This document shows positions 52,970 to 63,267 of a DNA stretch of 64,000 bases, in pieces. How positions within the stretch are numbered: the stretch's first letter is position 1; every line of letters begins with the position of its first letter. The DNA is taken from positions 1,178,001 to 1,242,000 of the forward strand of contig NZ_CP117768.1 of assembly GCF_028623165.1 (NCBI RefSeq). The letters are read 5' to 3'. A model generated the notes under the pieces. It searched no databases and had not been told where the DNA came from. It saw only the letters and a program-made list of their open reading frames with translations. The stretch comes from Nostoc sp. UHCC 0926. GTDB lineage: Bacteria > Cyanobacteriota > Cyanobacteriia > Cyanobacteriales > Nostocaceae. The position numbers were made by a program, and so were the translations under genes.

Positions 52970-53610
52970 TTGCGCGATCGCCTTATCCAAAGATTGCGTC
53001 AAATCTGTCAAGTCGAAATTTGGCTTTTGCTGGTGCAGTAATCTCGTAGAACTCTTTATACCGCTCCGAATGGAGGAATTCGGACATAAAACAGCAGCCT
53101 GTGTGATGGTAGTGGGTTTGGAAACAGTGCAGGATTTGGTAATAATGTTAACTTCTGCTAATCAGGTGCGGCAGGAGTTTGGCATGTGGATTGATGATGA
53201 AATCTTTAAGCAACTGATGCAAGTAGCTGCTGATTTAGAGAGTTGAGCTATTACAAGAAGTTTGGCGATCGCAACTGCTGAGTTAATTGATTTTCTATAA
53301 CAAACAGCAGTGCAATTATTTAATAACTATTTAAATATTAATTTATTAATTTGTGCTGAAATCAAATCAGCATGGGAATCAGCGATATATGGTGAATTCC
53401 AAAAATCAGATGTTGCTTGGGTTACTGTTTTATTTCCTGATGCTTGGGGTAAACTGCAATTTGGCTGTGCCGCTAAGTTTTCCACGATTTTTATCAGATG
53501 TTTCTTGCCTCTGAGGTTTCAGGTGGAGTCCCAATCCCCATTTGCAAAATTTCTCTTGTCCCCAAGTCTCTTTCTTCAATTTTATGGTAGCTGGCATTGT
53601 CTAGGATAAA
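52970..53610 (+). pseudogene. Decayed STAND/TPR-type NTPase gene fragment
   Basis: Pieces in changing frames read LRDRLIQRLRQICQVEIWLL, then HKTAACVMVVGLETVQDLVI and MLTSANQVRQEFGMWIDDEI, then ATAELIDFL and QTAVQLFNNYLNINLLICAE. This order matches the NTPase part of the cyanobacterial proteins in which a P-loop-type domain (ending near LWIDDE and ATAELIDFL) precedes TPR repeats. Two in-frame stops (53245 and 53297) and at least one frameshift break it; the P-loop and TPR ends are missing. Confidence 0.65.
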
Positions 53611-53832
53611 TAAAATTAATAGGCTATTAAAGGTAAAAAGATTAAATTTTCTTTTTACCTTTGCCCTTTAACCTGATTCTGCAAGAACTTTAATGCCTTT
53701 TTGTGGAGGACTAAATCAGACTTTTACTAGGGCGTGGATGCAACGTGGCTTGTCGTCAGACATCACAACCTAGATGTAATCAAATAGCTCCTCTGGTTTT
53801 AGCAAAATATTAATTGAAAAGTGGATATAGTA

Positions 53833-54195
53833 TTACTTCACTTCACTGGGTTCAAACATAGCCACCTTACCTTTCTTAATTGCTACAATCACATCGTAGT
53901 GTGCACAGTAAGAGAATGTGATATCATTGGCTTTGTTGTAAAGGTTAACTACGTGACCTGCACCACCTACCTGGATACCGATTGGCTCCAAGTCACCATA
54001 AAAGAAACGACGTAGTTGATCACCACTACCAATCTTACCCTTACTCTTAGTTAGCAAGTCTAGTTTTTGTGTTAGAGACATTTCTTGGGCTGCTGATGCC
54101 TGCACTAATAACGGATTGATCACCTTTAATGGTGCGTCCCAAACTGTGAGAAAACCAACCAAAGCGACACTTGTAAGTATGGGTGCAAGTTTCAT
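53833..54195 (-). CDS. Secreted hypothetical protein
   Basis: A 120-residue protein with a signal peptide (MKLAPILTSVALVGFLTVWD), likely cut near ASA-AQ at about residue 36. The mature part has a basic stretch (LRRFFYGDLEP) and VGGAGHVVNLYNKANDITFS, with one Cys. No family was recognised. The 256-base region between this gene and the exporter gene, which run divergently, should contain both promoters. Confidence 0.65.
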   Translation of the reverse strand: MKLAPILTSVALVGFLTVWDAPLKVINPLLVQASAAQEMSLTQKLDLLTKSKGKIGSGDQLRRFFYGDLEPIGIQVGGAGHVVNLYNKANDITFSYCAHYDVIVAIKKGKVAMFEPSEVK

Positions 54196-54450
54196 TTGTT
54201 ACTCTCTTCTTTGTTTTATCCTGAACATCCCAAGCATCTCAGGTGGGAGTGAGAGCTGATTGAAACTAAGCCACTATTTTCATGAATTTATCCTTTAAGA
54301 AAATTTAGTTGATTCTCAGCACTTTCTCAGGCAATCATAGTTACTCCAAGTCACAGCAGAATTTAAGTATTTTCTCAACAAAACCTCATTCAGAACTGAA
54401 TGACGGCAACTTAATATAATGAGCAATGCTTTCATTGCAGTAGTGTTATT

Positions 54451-55506
54451 GTGACTAGACCCAAAAGACCACATCGCCTAATTCATAGAATTTCTGGACA
54501 AACATATCTCTGGCTAGCAATGCTAATTTTTGCAGCATCTGGCGCAGTTACCCGAAAGCTAACAGAAATTGGTGCTGAACATTTCATAGGCAATCGCAAT
54601 CCGATTTCTTTTTGTAATGTTTTATTTGTGGGAAACCTTTGCGCCTTGATACTTCTGATCCTAATCTATGGGCGACAGTGGAACAAAGCTACTTTGAAGC
54701 AACTCTCAAGTCAGGATTGGGTCAGTCTAACAGCAGTAGCTATTTTATCGGGAGCGTTGGCCCCTGGCTTAATTTTCCAGGCATTTGCACTCACAGGAGT
54801 AAACAATGTCATCTTGGTGGGACGTTTGGAACCGCCTCTAACTCTGGCTTTATCAGTCTGGTTATTGAGGGAACGAGTAAATATTTGGGAATTTATCGGA
54901 GCGATCGCAGCGTTTGTCGGTGTTATCCTAACTATCATCCTTCAGCCTCCAACAGAAGGCATGATGAACATGGGAGGTTTCAGTTTAGGCATAGGGGAAC
55001 TTTTGGCAGCAGTAGGATCTGTAGCTATAGCTGTTTCCACAATTATTGGTAAGAAACACCTTTGGCAGATCCCTCTGGGAATCCATAGCATCTTTCGGAC
55101 TGCACTAGGAACCGTAATCTTTTTCCTCATTGCTTTAGTCGTCTATGGCAGCGATCATTTTGCTAATGTCCTCTCACCGTTCTTGTGGCAATGGATGTTT
55201 CTCTATGGTGGCTTGATTGTGGTAATAGGTCAGTCTTTTTGGATTAAAGGCTTGAAAACTTCCACTGTATCTATGGCTTCCTTAGTTAGCTCATTTAGCC
55301 CAATTGTGGGCATTCTCGCAGCCTATTTAATTTTAGGTGAAGCTCCTACCCGACCTCAATATATTGGCGGTAGCTTGATTTTAGTAAGTCTATTCTTAAG
55401 CCAAGTTGGTATTTGGCGTCAAACCTCTGGCATTGCGTCTGGTAAGGTAAGTTCTACTCAAGTACAGCAACAGGTAGAAACTGGTATGGGATTCAAGGGG
55501 ATTTGA
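54451..55506 (+). CDS. EamA/DMT family transporter (GTG start)
   Basis: A 351-residue membrane protein with ten predicted helices in two EamA repeats. The first repeat ends with EPPLTLALSVWLLRERVNIW, and the second has FSPIVGILAAYLILGEAPTR, both typical of drug/metabolite exporters. The GTG at 54451 gives the basic N-terminus MTRPKRPHRLIHR; no ATG fits better. A short non-conserved tail follows the last helix. Substrate is unknown, probably amino acids or other small metabolites. Confidence 0.88.
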   Translation: MTRPKRPHRLIHRISGQTYLWLAMLIFAASGAVTRKLTEIGAEHFIGNRNPISFCNVLFVGNLCALILLILIYGRQWNKATLKQLSSQDWVSLTAVAILSGALAPGLIFQAFALTGVNNVILVGRLEPPLTLALSVWLLRERVNIWEFIGAIAAFVGVILTIILQPPTEGMMNMGGFSLGIGELLAAVGSVAIAVSTIIGKKHLWQIPLGIHSIFRTALGTVIFFLIALVVYGSDHFANVLSPFLWQWMFLYGGLIVVIGQSFWIKGLKTSTVSMASLVSSFSPIVGILAAYLILGEAPTRPQYIGGSLILVSLFLSQVGIWRQTSGIASGKVSSTQVQQQVETGMGFKGI

Positions 55507-55869
55507 ATGAGGCAGAAGAATTTTAGATTTTAGATTTTGGATTTTAGATTGATATAAGACTTACGTAGAAGAGATCCCTCAACCCCCTTAAAAAGTTAGC
55601 TCTTAAAATCTCCCCCTTTTTAAGCTACGGTATAGACACATCTCTACACAGGATGCAAAACATCGTACTGTTGAACAATCTAAAACCGCAAATCCAAAAT
55701 TGAAGGGACAGGGGACAGAAAGGAAAAAAGCTTATGTCCTAAGCCTTTGCGTTATTTTTAACTGTACAGTTATTATTGCCTTGGGGTAGTATTATGTCAA
55801 AATGAAAATACCCGATACCTCAAGGTGAGCGATCGCTCCGAAAGCTAGATTAAAGGATTGACCTGAGCA

Positions 55870-56568
55870 ATGGCAGACCAAACCAATCACAATCAAGCGG
55901 GAGAAGTAGCTCCCAGCACTGTTGACAAGCAAGCTCCCAGTGTAGCTGAAGAACACGCTCCTAGTACAGACTCACCCGAAGCCACAGATATTCCTACTGC
56001 CAACGCGCCAGATCCTAAAGCCGCAAATCCCGAAGATAACCCCAATGCTGCTAAACCCGCTGCTGTACCACCCAAGCGAGAAAAACCCGCAGCCGCAGCT
56101 AAAGCCGCAGTCGGCGAAAAACCCGCAGCCGCCGCAGCAACAGGAGAAAAACCAGCCGCCGCAGCTAAAGCCGCCAAAAAGGAAAAAGCCCCAGCTGTTG
56201 AAGATAAGCCATTTGTAGAGTTCATCGAGCAAGATTACTTGCCAGCTTTACAAAAAGCGATCGCTCAACAAGGCGTGCAAGATTTACACGTGTCTTTTGC
56301 CAAGCAAAAGGTGCCAATCACTGGCTTTGAATCCGCCGAAGAATGCTGGCAAATTATCGGCAGTTGGACAGAAATCGGTCTGCGTCAGTTTAACCTGTAT
56401 TTCCCCGAAGAAGATATTCAAGGGAAAAAGGGATTTTCCTGTAATGAAGGCAAAAAACCTAGCACTCTTGAGTCATTCTTAATCGATGAGCGCAGAATTA
56501 CACTCGATTTATTGGTATTTGGCTTAGTTCAGCGCTTAGACGGTCAAAAGTGGTTAGGTATAAATTAG
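55870..56568 (+). CDS. DUF2996 protein with Ala/Pro/Lys-rich leader
   Basis: A 232-residue protein. Residues 1-110 are low-complexity and rich in Ala, Pro, Lys and Glu, with repeats like GEKPAAAA. The DUF2996 domain (about 115-232) begins KPFVEFIEQDYLPALQKAIA and includes EECWQIIGSWTEIGLRQFNL and LESFLIDERRITLDLLVFGL. DUF2996 is found in cyanobacteria and plastids, and a related plant protein has been linked to photosystem assembly; the leader is not conserved. The function here is not established. Confidence 0.85.
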   Translation: MADQTNHNQAGEVAPSTVDKQAPSVAEEHAPSTDSPEATDIPTANAPDPKAANPEDNPNAAKPAAVPPKREKPAAAAKAAVGEKPAAAAATGEKPAAAAKAAKKEKAPAVEDKPFVEFIEQDYLPALQKAIAQQGVQDLHVSFAKQKVPITGFESAEECWQIIGSWTEIGLRQFNLYFPEEDIQGKKGFSCNEGKKPSTLESFLIDERRITLDLLVFGLVQRLDGQKWLGIN

Positions 56569-56668
56569 TCATTGGGCATTGAAAAGAGGCAGAGGGGAAA
56601 GAGGTAATTTTTTATTCTTCCCCTTGCAAGAGCAGCCCCCTGCTCCCCTGCTTCTTCCCCCACTCCCC

Positions 56669-57163
56669 TTAAAGTTCGTGGAAATGGTAAGTAACGGCTC
56701 CAGTATTGGGGTCGTTATCAATTTTCACATAACCTGATTTGTACATCTCATTGAGAGTAGCTTCCACTTCGGCAAAGCTAGCTCCCGTGAACTTCACGCC
56801 TTGAGTGACAGTTAAAATACCACCCTTGCTTTCCGCTGCTTCGATCAGTTTCATCATGAGTTGGTTGCCTGTCGGGCGGTGGACTTGAGAGGCAACCACT
56901 GCTTGATTTAACGGCACACCAAAGGGAGATACACCCGCTTTTAGTCTTAGCTTGTGTTCGTATTCGTCAACCATACCGGGCATGAAGAACAAATCCACGA
57001 CCTGCCCTATACCAAACACACCACCGGTCAACAGCCACAACAACCCAGTCCCGATCTTGCCATTGTAGAAACGGTGCAGCCCTCCCACCCCGAAAAATCC
57101 GACTGCACACAAGATGTAAGAGACAAGAAGTCGGTCTTTTTGCTGATTGTTTTCAAGATTCAT
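56669..57163 (-). CDS. TM2 domain protein
   Basis: A 164-residue protein. Residues 10-75 form a TM2 domain with two helices and the turn [14 protein letters not shown]. The C-terminal 90 residues are soluble and look like a winged-helix or ArsR-like helical fold ([38 protein letters not shown]). TM2 proteins are widespread and of unknown molecular role. Confidence 0.88.
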   Translation of the reverse strand: MNLENNQQKDRLLVSYILCAVGFFGVGGLHRFYNGKIGTGLLWLLTGGVFGIGQVVDLFFMPGMVDEYEHKLRLKAGVSPFGVPLNQAVVASQVHRPTGNQLMMKLIEAAESKGGILTVTQGVKFTGASFAEVEATLNEMYKSGYVKIDNDPNTGAVTYHFHEL

Positions 57164-57859
57164 CTTGTTTTCAACCCTTTGGATTTGCTCTTGTTGTCTA
57201 AGATAGTTTTTCCATACTGTTTTTTATACCAAGCATGAATAGCTAGATTTACATCTTACACCAGTTGCTTTATGGCAATTTTTGTAGGTGGGTAGTGATG
57301 TTCGCTCCAACTATAATTTGACGTTATAGGCAGTGTCCAACCTACAGTTATTGGAAAGGGTGCAAGATATCACTAAATAATTAGAATTTTTCAGTAATTA
57401 TGCTAGTCATGGATTGTTAATTTTAAGATGATCAACGTATTGAGAAAACCGCATTAAATTATTGTAGTAAGAACCAAGGAAAATTACTGAGATAGTAGTG
57501 CTTTTAGAATACAAGAGGGGCCTCCTACTCCACTTGATCAAAACAATCCTGATCACTGAACTACGTTTATTTGACTACCAATCCGCGATTTTTGATTCCG
57601 CAAACAGTGAATTATTGTTGCAACTCTTAATGTTTTGCTTGCAAATTTCTAACCCGTACCTTGGTAGACTGAACTTTATACAATTGGATTCTTGTGGGCT
57701 GTTGCGCCTTGCCAGAGCTTTACCCTTGGCTTTCTGGTGAGGCAGTCCGATCTTTGGGGTTTCCCCCATGAGGAACTGCCGTTAGCGTAGCGGTAGCGAC
57801 GTAGGAGCGTCACCCGAAGGGTCTACTTAAGATAATAAAGACGAGAGAGCAATCAAGAC
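57164..57859. other. Intergenic region upstream of acsF
   Basis: No gene is supported in these 696 bases. The centre is A+T-rich, with an 80-codon frame at 57498-57740 that lacks any family resemblance. A dispersed GC-rich repeat with CGTTAGCGTAGCGGTAGCGA occurs at about 57780-57810. The region likely includes the acsF promoter and a long leader. Confidence 0.55.
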
Positions 57860-58936
57860 ATGGTAGATTCCCTCAAAAAACCAGGCTTTGAAGAAATCCG
57901 GCCAGGGATTAAAGTCCCGGCAAAAGAAACCCTGTTAACACCTCGGTTTTATACTACCGATTTTGATGAAATGGCGCGGATGGACATCTCCGTTAACGAA
58001 GACGAGTTAAGAGCCATTCTCGAAGAGTTTCGCACTGACTACAACCGCCATCACTTTGTTCGGGATGCCGAGTTTGAACAATCCTGGGATCATATTGATG
58101 GGGAGACTCGTCGGTTGTTCGTTGAATTTTTAGAACGTTCATGTACGGCAGAGTTTTCTGGCTTTTTGCTGTATAAAGAACTCGGTCGTCGCTTGAAAGG
58201 CAAAAGCCCCGTCTTGGCAGAGTGTTTTAACCTGATGTCACGGGATGAAGCACGTCACGCTGGCTTTTTGAACAAAGCTATGTCGGACTTTAATCTGTCC
58301 CTAGATTTAGGGTTTTTGACTAAGAGTCGCAATTATACCTTCTTTAAGCCAAAATTCATCTTTTACGCCACTTATCTTTCTGAAAAGATTGGTTATTGGC
58401 GCTATATCACCATTTATCGCCACTTAGAAGCACATCCCGAAGACCGGATTTATCCAATCTTCCGGTTCTTTGAGAACTGGTGTCAAGATGAAAACCGTCA
58501 CGGTGATTTCTTCGATGCGATCATGAAATCCCAGCCGCAAATATTGAATGATTGGAAAGCACGGCTGTGGAGTCGGTTCTTCCTGTTGTCGGTGTTTGCG
58601 ACAATGTATCTCAATGACATCCAACGCAAGGACTTTTATGCCACCCTTGGATTGGATGCGCGAGAATACGACATCCATGTTATTCAGAAAACTAACGAAA
58701 ACGCAGGTAGAGTGTTCCCGCTGATGCTGGATGTAGAGAATCCAGAGTTTTATCAGCGGTTGGATACTTGTATAAGCAATAATCAGAAGCTGAGTGCGAT
58801 CGCTAACTCTAACACTCCCAAACTTCTGCAATTCTTCCAGAAACTGCCACTTTACATCTCCAATGGCTGGCAGTTATTGCGGCTGTACCTGATGAAGCCA
58901 ATTGATACTGTTTCTGCTCAAGGGGCAGTTCGTTAA
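57860..58936 (+). CDS. acsF: Mg-protoporphyrin IX monomethyl ester cyclase, aerobic
   Basis: Makes the fifth ring of chlorophyll by oxidative cyclisation, using O2, at the thylakoid or plasma membrane with its partner proteins. The 358-residue protein has the di-iron ligands spread over helices: [27 protein letters not shown] and [34 protein letters not shown] is the normal start. Some cyanobacteria carry two forms, one for low oxygen; this copy has no bilin or heme oxygenase gene nearby, which suggests the standard oxic form. A strong terminator follows directly. Confidence 0.96.
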   Translation: MVDSLKKPGFEEIRPGIKVPAKETLLTPRFYTTDFDEMARMDISVNEDELRAILEEFRTDYNRHHFVRDAEFEQSWDHIDGETRRLFVEFLERSCTAEFSGFLLYKELGRRLKGKSPVLAECFNLMSRDEARHAGFLNKAMSDFNLSLDLGFLTKSRNYTFFKPKFIFYATYLSEKIGYWRYITIYRHLEAHPEDRIYPIFRFFENWCQDENRHGDFFDAIMKSQPQILNDWKARLWSRFFLLSVFATMYLNDIQRKDFYATLGLDAREYDIHVIQKTNENAGRVFPLMLDVENPEFYQRLDTCISNNQKLSAIANSNTPKLLQFFQKLPLYISNGWQLLRLYLMKPIDTVSAQGAVR

Positions 58937-58961
58937 GTTATAACAGGTTTGCGAAAGCTTT

Positions 58962-58995
58962 AGTGGTTCTGCTGATTGCAGAGCCACTTTTTTTG
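58962..58995 (+). terminator. Rho-independent terminator of acsF
   Basis: AGTGGTTCTGC and GCAGAGCCACT make an 11-bp stem (one G-T pair) around a short loop, followed by seven Ts. It starts 25 bases behind the stop. Confidence 0.9.
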
Positions 58996-59117
58996 TCAAA
59001 ACTATTATCATAAGGGGTATTACTCGTCAATAGGTCTAGGCAGTTAGGGACTGACAAAAAATAAATTATCCAAAATTATTTGTACATTTGTAGGGGATCT
59101 TGGCCTTGCGCCCCTAC

Positions 59118-59889
59118 TTACGTGGCTACATAACTGCCATCTACAACCAGAGACTGACCAGTTATGTACGAAGCAGCTTCTGAACATAAGAAAAGTACAG
59201 TCGAAGCTATTTCTTCAGGTTTGCCCATTCGTCCCATTGGAACCATTGTTGTCAACTGTTGACTTATGGTTTCAGCATCACCCATTTTCTCTGCCATCCG
59301 GACAATCAAATCTGTATTAATAATGCCAGGGTTAACAGCATTAATCCGGATACCCAATTTAGCATAATCAAGGGCTGCTGACTTTGTTAAACCCATAACA
59401 GCGTGCTTGCTTGCATCGTATGGTCCAAGGCGGGGGACGGCTACGAGTCCACCTACCGAAGAATTGTTGACAATCACGCCTCCTCCAGTCCGAAGCATTT
59501 GGACAATTTCATACTTCATGCACAGGAATAATCCGCGTACATTGATTGCCATAAGTTGATCGAACTGTTCAAGCGATTGTTCGTGGAGAGGAGCGTTCCC
59601 ACCATCAATACCAGCATTGTTGAATGCAAAATCTAGGCGACCGTAGGTTTCTACCGTCTTGCTCACAAGTGCTTCCACATCAGATACTTGGGCGACATCT
59701 GTTTTAACAAACAAGGCTTCACTCCCAGCTTGTTTAATTAGATTCACCGTTTCTTCTACCTTCAGAGTCTCGACGAGCCGCAACGACGACTTTTGCGCCT
59801 GCTTTGCCAAAAGCGATCGCCGTCGCCTTACCAATTCCCGAACTCCCACCCGTAACAATTGCGACTTTGCCATCAAATTCACCTGCCAT
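59118..59889 (-). pseudogene. SDR family gene with a frameshift near its start
   Basis: The first 40 codons ([20 protein letters not shown], then [20 protein letters not shown]) from the ATG at 59889 carry the cofactor motif. The rest of the protein, with [19 protein letters not shown], catalytic [10 protein letters not shown] and the C-terminal [10 protein letters not shown], is in another frame. They are joined by one extra base around 59757: the AGAAGAAACG would have to lose an A to give [13 protein letters not shown]. It is either a real recent frameshift or a sequencing error. Intact, it would be a 257-residue oxidoreductase of unknown substrate. Confidence 0.85.
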
Positions 59890-59952
59890 CAATTTCCCTC
59901 TGTAATATTATTTAGACGCTTTTATTGTAAACGTTCACAGGATTTACTTGGC

Positions 59953-60230
59953 TGTACTTTTGCCAACAAGATTGATACCAAAGGGTGAAACAGTATCCTT
60001 GTATTCGGGTTCAAAATTTAACTCTTTGTAGTTTGGTGATTGCTTTAATTTTTTTAAAGGCTTCATTTTATTCAGCAGTTGTTACTAGTTTTGATTCTTG
60101 AGATTCTTGTTTATTCTCTTCTTTAATCTCTTGTTCTATTTTCGCTTCAACAGGCTGAGTTATTTATTGACTAAGTGAGCGAGTCATTAACTCTACTAAA
60201 CTTCCCTAAATCAACTTTTTAACAAATAGT
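59953..60230 (-). pseudogene. Decayed copy of part of the PD-(D/E)XK gene
   Basis: About 270 bases match the inner part of the gene at 61779-62996 (62043-62325) with numerous substitutions and small deletions, in the same direction. Shared stretches include TGCCAACAAGATTGATACCA and GAGTCATTAACTCTACTAAA. The frame is disrupted. This is a relic of a partial duplication, and the lactate dehydrogenase gene and an IS remnant now lie between relic and parent. Confidence 0.8.
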
Positions 60231-60336
60231 TATATTTTTTATGTTATTCTTTTTCTGTAGTTAAAGCATTATTTGAGCTGGCAATCAATGGTCAAAATTT
60301 TTACTTCTCTAAGCTGAATGAGTCTGGTAATTTCTC

Positions 60337-60357
60337 ACAAATGATTTAGGATTGCTA
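60337..60357. repeat. Tail of MITE A
   Basis: ACAAATGATTTAGGATTGCT and one more base match the right end of MITE A except for one position, followed by TA. No left end was found upstream, so this is a truncated copy. Confidence 0.6.
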
Positions 60358-60495
60358 TAAAACTTGAGTCAAGATAAAAAAGTACTATTTTATACTATCT
60401 TTCAAAAATTATATTTGCAGAATAGCACTCTGCACTAACTAGCTGGAGTTAACATTTACTTATTGGTTCAATTACAAAAAAGGTGAAATATAATC

Positions 60496-61443
60496 ATGAG
60501 TAGCAAAACATCCAAGGTCGGTATTATTGGTGCGGGGAATGTGGGTGCAAACGTAGCGAATGCTTTAGTGCTACTCCGTAAATGTGTAAGAGTCGTCCTT
60601 TTTGACCGAACTTTATCAAAAGCTGAGGGGCAAGCATGGGATATTGGAGACAGCATTCCCCTACTTCAAGAGATGGAAATTATACCATCAAACCAGTATG
60701 AAGATTTAGCGGATTCTGATATCATTGTCGTGACTGTTGGGGTGCAGCAAAAACAAGGACAGACCCGATTAGATACGTTGAACGACAATGCAGAGATTAT
60801 GCGTTCGACAATGAAAGAATTGGATCGAGTTGCACCGAATTCAATCGTACTTATCGTTAGCAATCCAGTGGATATACTAACGCGGATTGCGATCGCCAGT
60901 TCCACTAGAGCAGAAAACCTAATTTTCGGTTCGGGAACTGTTCTTGATACTGCTAGACTGAGATATCAACTCGGTAAGCGGCTAAAGGTTGCTCTTCAAG
61001 ACGTTCATGTTTATGTGATTGGAGAGCATGGAGACAGTGAATTTGTCGTTTGGTCTAATGCATTCATTGGGGGAATTCCGTTAACTGAATTTCCCATACC
61101 ACAAGGAGAAAAACTGGAACAAATTCAGCAAGAGTACACAGAGTTAACGCGTAAGCGAGGCTATAGTATTTCTGAACGTAAAGGAAATACTAGCTATGGT
61201 ATATCAACGGTAGTTTGTCAGCTAGTTGATTCCATCCTGCAAGATGAAAAGCAAATATTTCCAGTATCCGTGAGAGCAGATTCTAACTATGGAATTGACA
61301 GTGATATTGTTCTTGGACTTCCATGTATCATTAGCTCAATAGGTATTGAGCGCCAACTGGTGTTACCAAGAAATGCTGATGAACAACGCTTATTAGAAGA
61401 GTCAGCCACCAAACTTAATCAAGCCTACAATTCAGGAGCATAA
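60496..61443 (+). CDS. ldh: L-lactate dehydrogenase
   Basis: A 315-residue NAD-dependent dehydrogenase of the lactate/malate family. The NAD motif GIIGAGNVGANVANAL is at residues 9-24. In GVQQKQGQTRLD the specificity position (Gln85, Q102 in LDH numbering) is Gln, as in lactate and not malate dehydrogenase, and Arg91 corresponds to R109. The active-site His is in VIGEHGDSEFV. It reduces pyruvate to L-lactate. The gene stands between a decayed repeat and IS remnants. L-LDH is unusual in Nostoc, so acquisition by transfer is possible. Confidence 0.88.
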   Translation: MSSKTSKVGIIGAGNVGANVANALVLLRKCVRVVLFDRTLSKAEGQAWDIGDSIPLLQEMEIIPSNQYEDLADSDIIVVTVGVQQKQGQTRLDTLNDNAEIMRSTMKELDRVAPNSIVLIVSNPVDILTRIAIASSTRAENLIFGSGTVLDTARLRYQLGKRLKVALQDVHVYVIGEHGDSEFVVWSNAFIGGIPLTEFPIPQGEKLEQIQQEYTELTRKRGYSISERKGNTSYGISTVVCQLVDSILQDEKQIFPVSVRADSNYGIDSDIVLGLPCIISSIGIERQLVLPRNADEQRLLEESATKLNQAYNSGA

Positions 61444-61479
61444 TTAAAATCAACTCATATAGCCTGTCTAAAAATGCCC

Positions 61480-61770
61480 TTTTTTGAATATGTATAAGAT
61501 GATAACTGGGATGACGAGTAACTAACCAGCGCATCACCTAATGCTGGCTGATGGTGTCGGAGGATGCCGGGTGTAGTACTGTTGTTGGTCCAATCAAGGC
61601 TAACATTCTTGTCAGTTCTGTAACTTCCGCCACATCTGGCCATAGCAGTGTTAGCACCACTGCGACCATCAATGGGAAGTTAAGAATTCTGTCTCTTAGT
61701 CCCAGTTGATGGTAGTAGTTTTCTTGTGCAGTGATGGCCGATGTAACTAATGCTGCTAGTGAAAGCAATT
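61480..61770 (-). pseudogene. IS4-type transposase N-terminal remnant
   Basis: One frame reads SLAALVTSAITAQENYYHQL, then GLRDRILNFPLMVAVVLTLL and WPDVAEVTELTRMLA; a second frame continues with HHQPALGDALVSY. Together they match the N-terminus of IS4-type transposases of cyanobacteria that contain LTRMLxRExLLW. A frameshift separates the two parts, and the catalytic region is missing. Confidence 0.6.
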
Positions 61771-61778
61771 ACACCGAG

Positions 61779-62996
61779 TTAAGCTGATTTTTCCATTCTG
61801 ATTACATCTGGGGTGAATGTTTGATGCTTGGCTGCTTCTGCCTCGTAACATCTGAGAATCAGTGATGTCAACTTATCGAAATCACTGACAGAGGAAATAA
61901 TTACTTTTGATGTGGCATCCCCCACAGAAGCTGTTACTTCCTGCACTTCAAAATTTGAAGCTAGAGACTTTACTTCATCTACATTTAAGCGAGTAATAAA
62001 ACTTTTTTTCTGCGAAGATAGATATAGTCTCAGAAACCACCAGGTAGTTTTGCCAACAAGATTGATACCAAAGTATGAAACAGTATCCTTGTATTGAAGT
62101 TTAAAGTTGTAACTCTTTGAAGTTTGCGTGATTGCTTTAATTTTTTCAAAAGCTTCGATTTCTTCAGCAGTTGTTACTATTTTCGTCGATTCTTGAGATT
62201 CCTGCTGTTTATCCTCTTCTTCAATCTCTTGTTCTACTTCAAGTTCAACAGGCTGAATTATTTCTTGGCTAAGTGAGCGAGTCATTAACTCTACTAAACT
62301 TCCCTGAATCGATTTTTTAACAATTGGTTTAAATTTATCAATAACTTTACCAGTAATTCGGCCTTTAATTTCATAACTAGGGGCAACTGTAGCGAGTTCA
62401 GCCACTAAGAAGCGAACAAATTCTTCAGAAGGAGAACGTAAAAGATTCCCTAGAAGGTGAGTCATACCTTTTACATAAACCATTTCCTCCGCATGGTTGG
62501 TAATAGCTGTAACCTCAAAATTATCACGGTGAAAAAATTTGAGGTTATCAATATCTTTAGTATCATATTCCAGGATATTAAAAGTAAAAAATGGCTCCTT
62601 GTCCATGACATTTTTATCACGCAAGTCTGTAAAGAAACGGTACTCAACCCCATTAGTGACGATAGCTACTTTTGTTGTCAAAAGTCCATTAAAATAGCGG
62701 CTCAATTGTCCATCATGTGCTTCAGCTTTTTGACCACGGGCTTTTGCCTCTACGAGCATAACTATATTATTGTTAATAGCTAAGGCGTAATCTACCTTTT
62801 CAAACTGCCCTGCTTTTTTAATAGCAAAATCTGCCACGTATTCCGGCATTACTTCACTAGGGTCATAGACATCGTAGCCAAGAGCACTCAAAAAAGGAAC
62901 AATCAGTGCCATCTTAGTAGCTTCTTCACCAACAACTTGGTCAGCCCGCTTACGCACTTGTTCAGACAGCTTGGTAATATCTTCAATGAATCCCAT
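61779..62996 (-). CDS. HsdR-N-like PD-(D/E)XK protein
   Basis: A 405-residue protein that begins at MGFIEDITKLSEQVRKRADQ; CAGGAG lies upstream of this ATG, so the longer frame is not used. The N-terminal 160 residues match the nuclease domain of type I restriction subunits: E24-E25, then KVDYALAINNNIVMLVEAKA with Asp69, Glu83 and Lys85. There is no helicase, so it is a stand-alone nuclease-like protein, perhaps prophage or defence linked. Residues 265-285 are a Glu/Gln-rich linker, and a C-terminal domain follows (SYNFKLQYKDTVSYFGINLV). No methylase or specificity gene is nearby. Confidence 0.82.
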   Translation of the reverse strand: MGFIEDITKLSEQVRKRADQVVGEEATKMALIVPFLSALGYDVYDPSEVMPEYVADFAIKKAGQFEKVDYALAINNNIVMLVEAKARGQKAEAHDGQLSRYFNGLLTTKVAIVTNGVEYRFFTDLRDKNVMDKEPFFTFNILEYDTKDIDNLKFFHRDNFEVTAITNHAEEMVYVKGMTHLLGNLLRSPSEEFVRFLVAELATVAPSYEIKGRITGKVIDKFKPIVKKSIQGSLVELMTRSLSQEIIQPVELEVEQEIEEEDKQQESQESTKIVTTAEEIEAFEKIKAITQTSKSYNFKLQYKDTVSYFGINLVGKTTWWFLRLYLSSQKKSFITRLNVDEVKSLASNFEVQEVTASVGDATSKVIISSVSDFDKLTSLILRCYEAEAAKHQTFTPDVIRMEKSA

Positions 62997-63267
62997 CTTG
63001 TTTGCTCCTGGTATATTAGTGAGTATCAATACAATATTTTTTGTAAAATAGGAGTGATTGTAAGGTGATAAAGTACATTTAAATTGAAAGTGTTAGCGCG
63101 ATCGCCTTCCTTATCACTCCTATAAAAGTATTCCCAAACAAGTATGAGACGGTAACACTTATGACTTGTTCCCAGGTGCAATGGCATCGGTAATGAATGA
63201 CAATAAGTCAGAATAATTTTTGATGAAGCCTCAGTCTATAGGCATTCTCAAAAGAAAAATGCTCAAG

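Noticed and set aside
57498-57740. Open frame of 80 codons upstream of acsF
   Set aside because: No ribosome binding site, family or expected composition; probably leader sequence.
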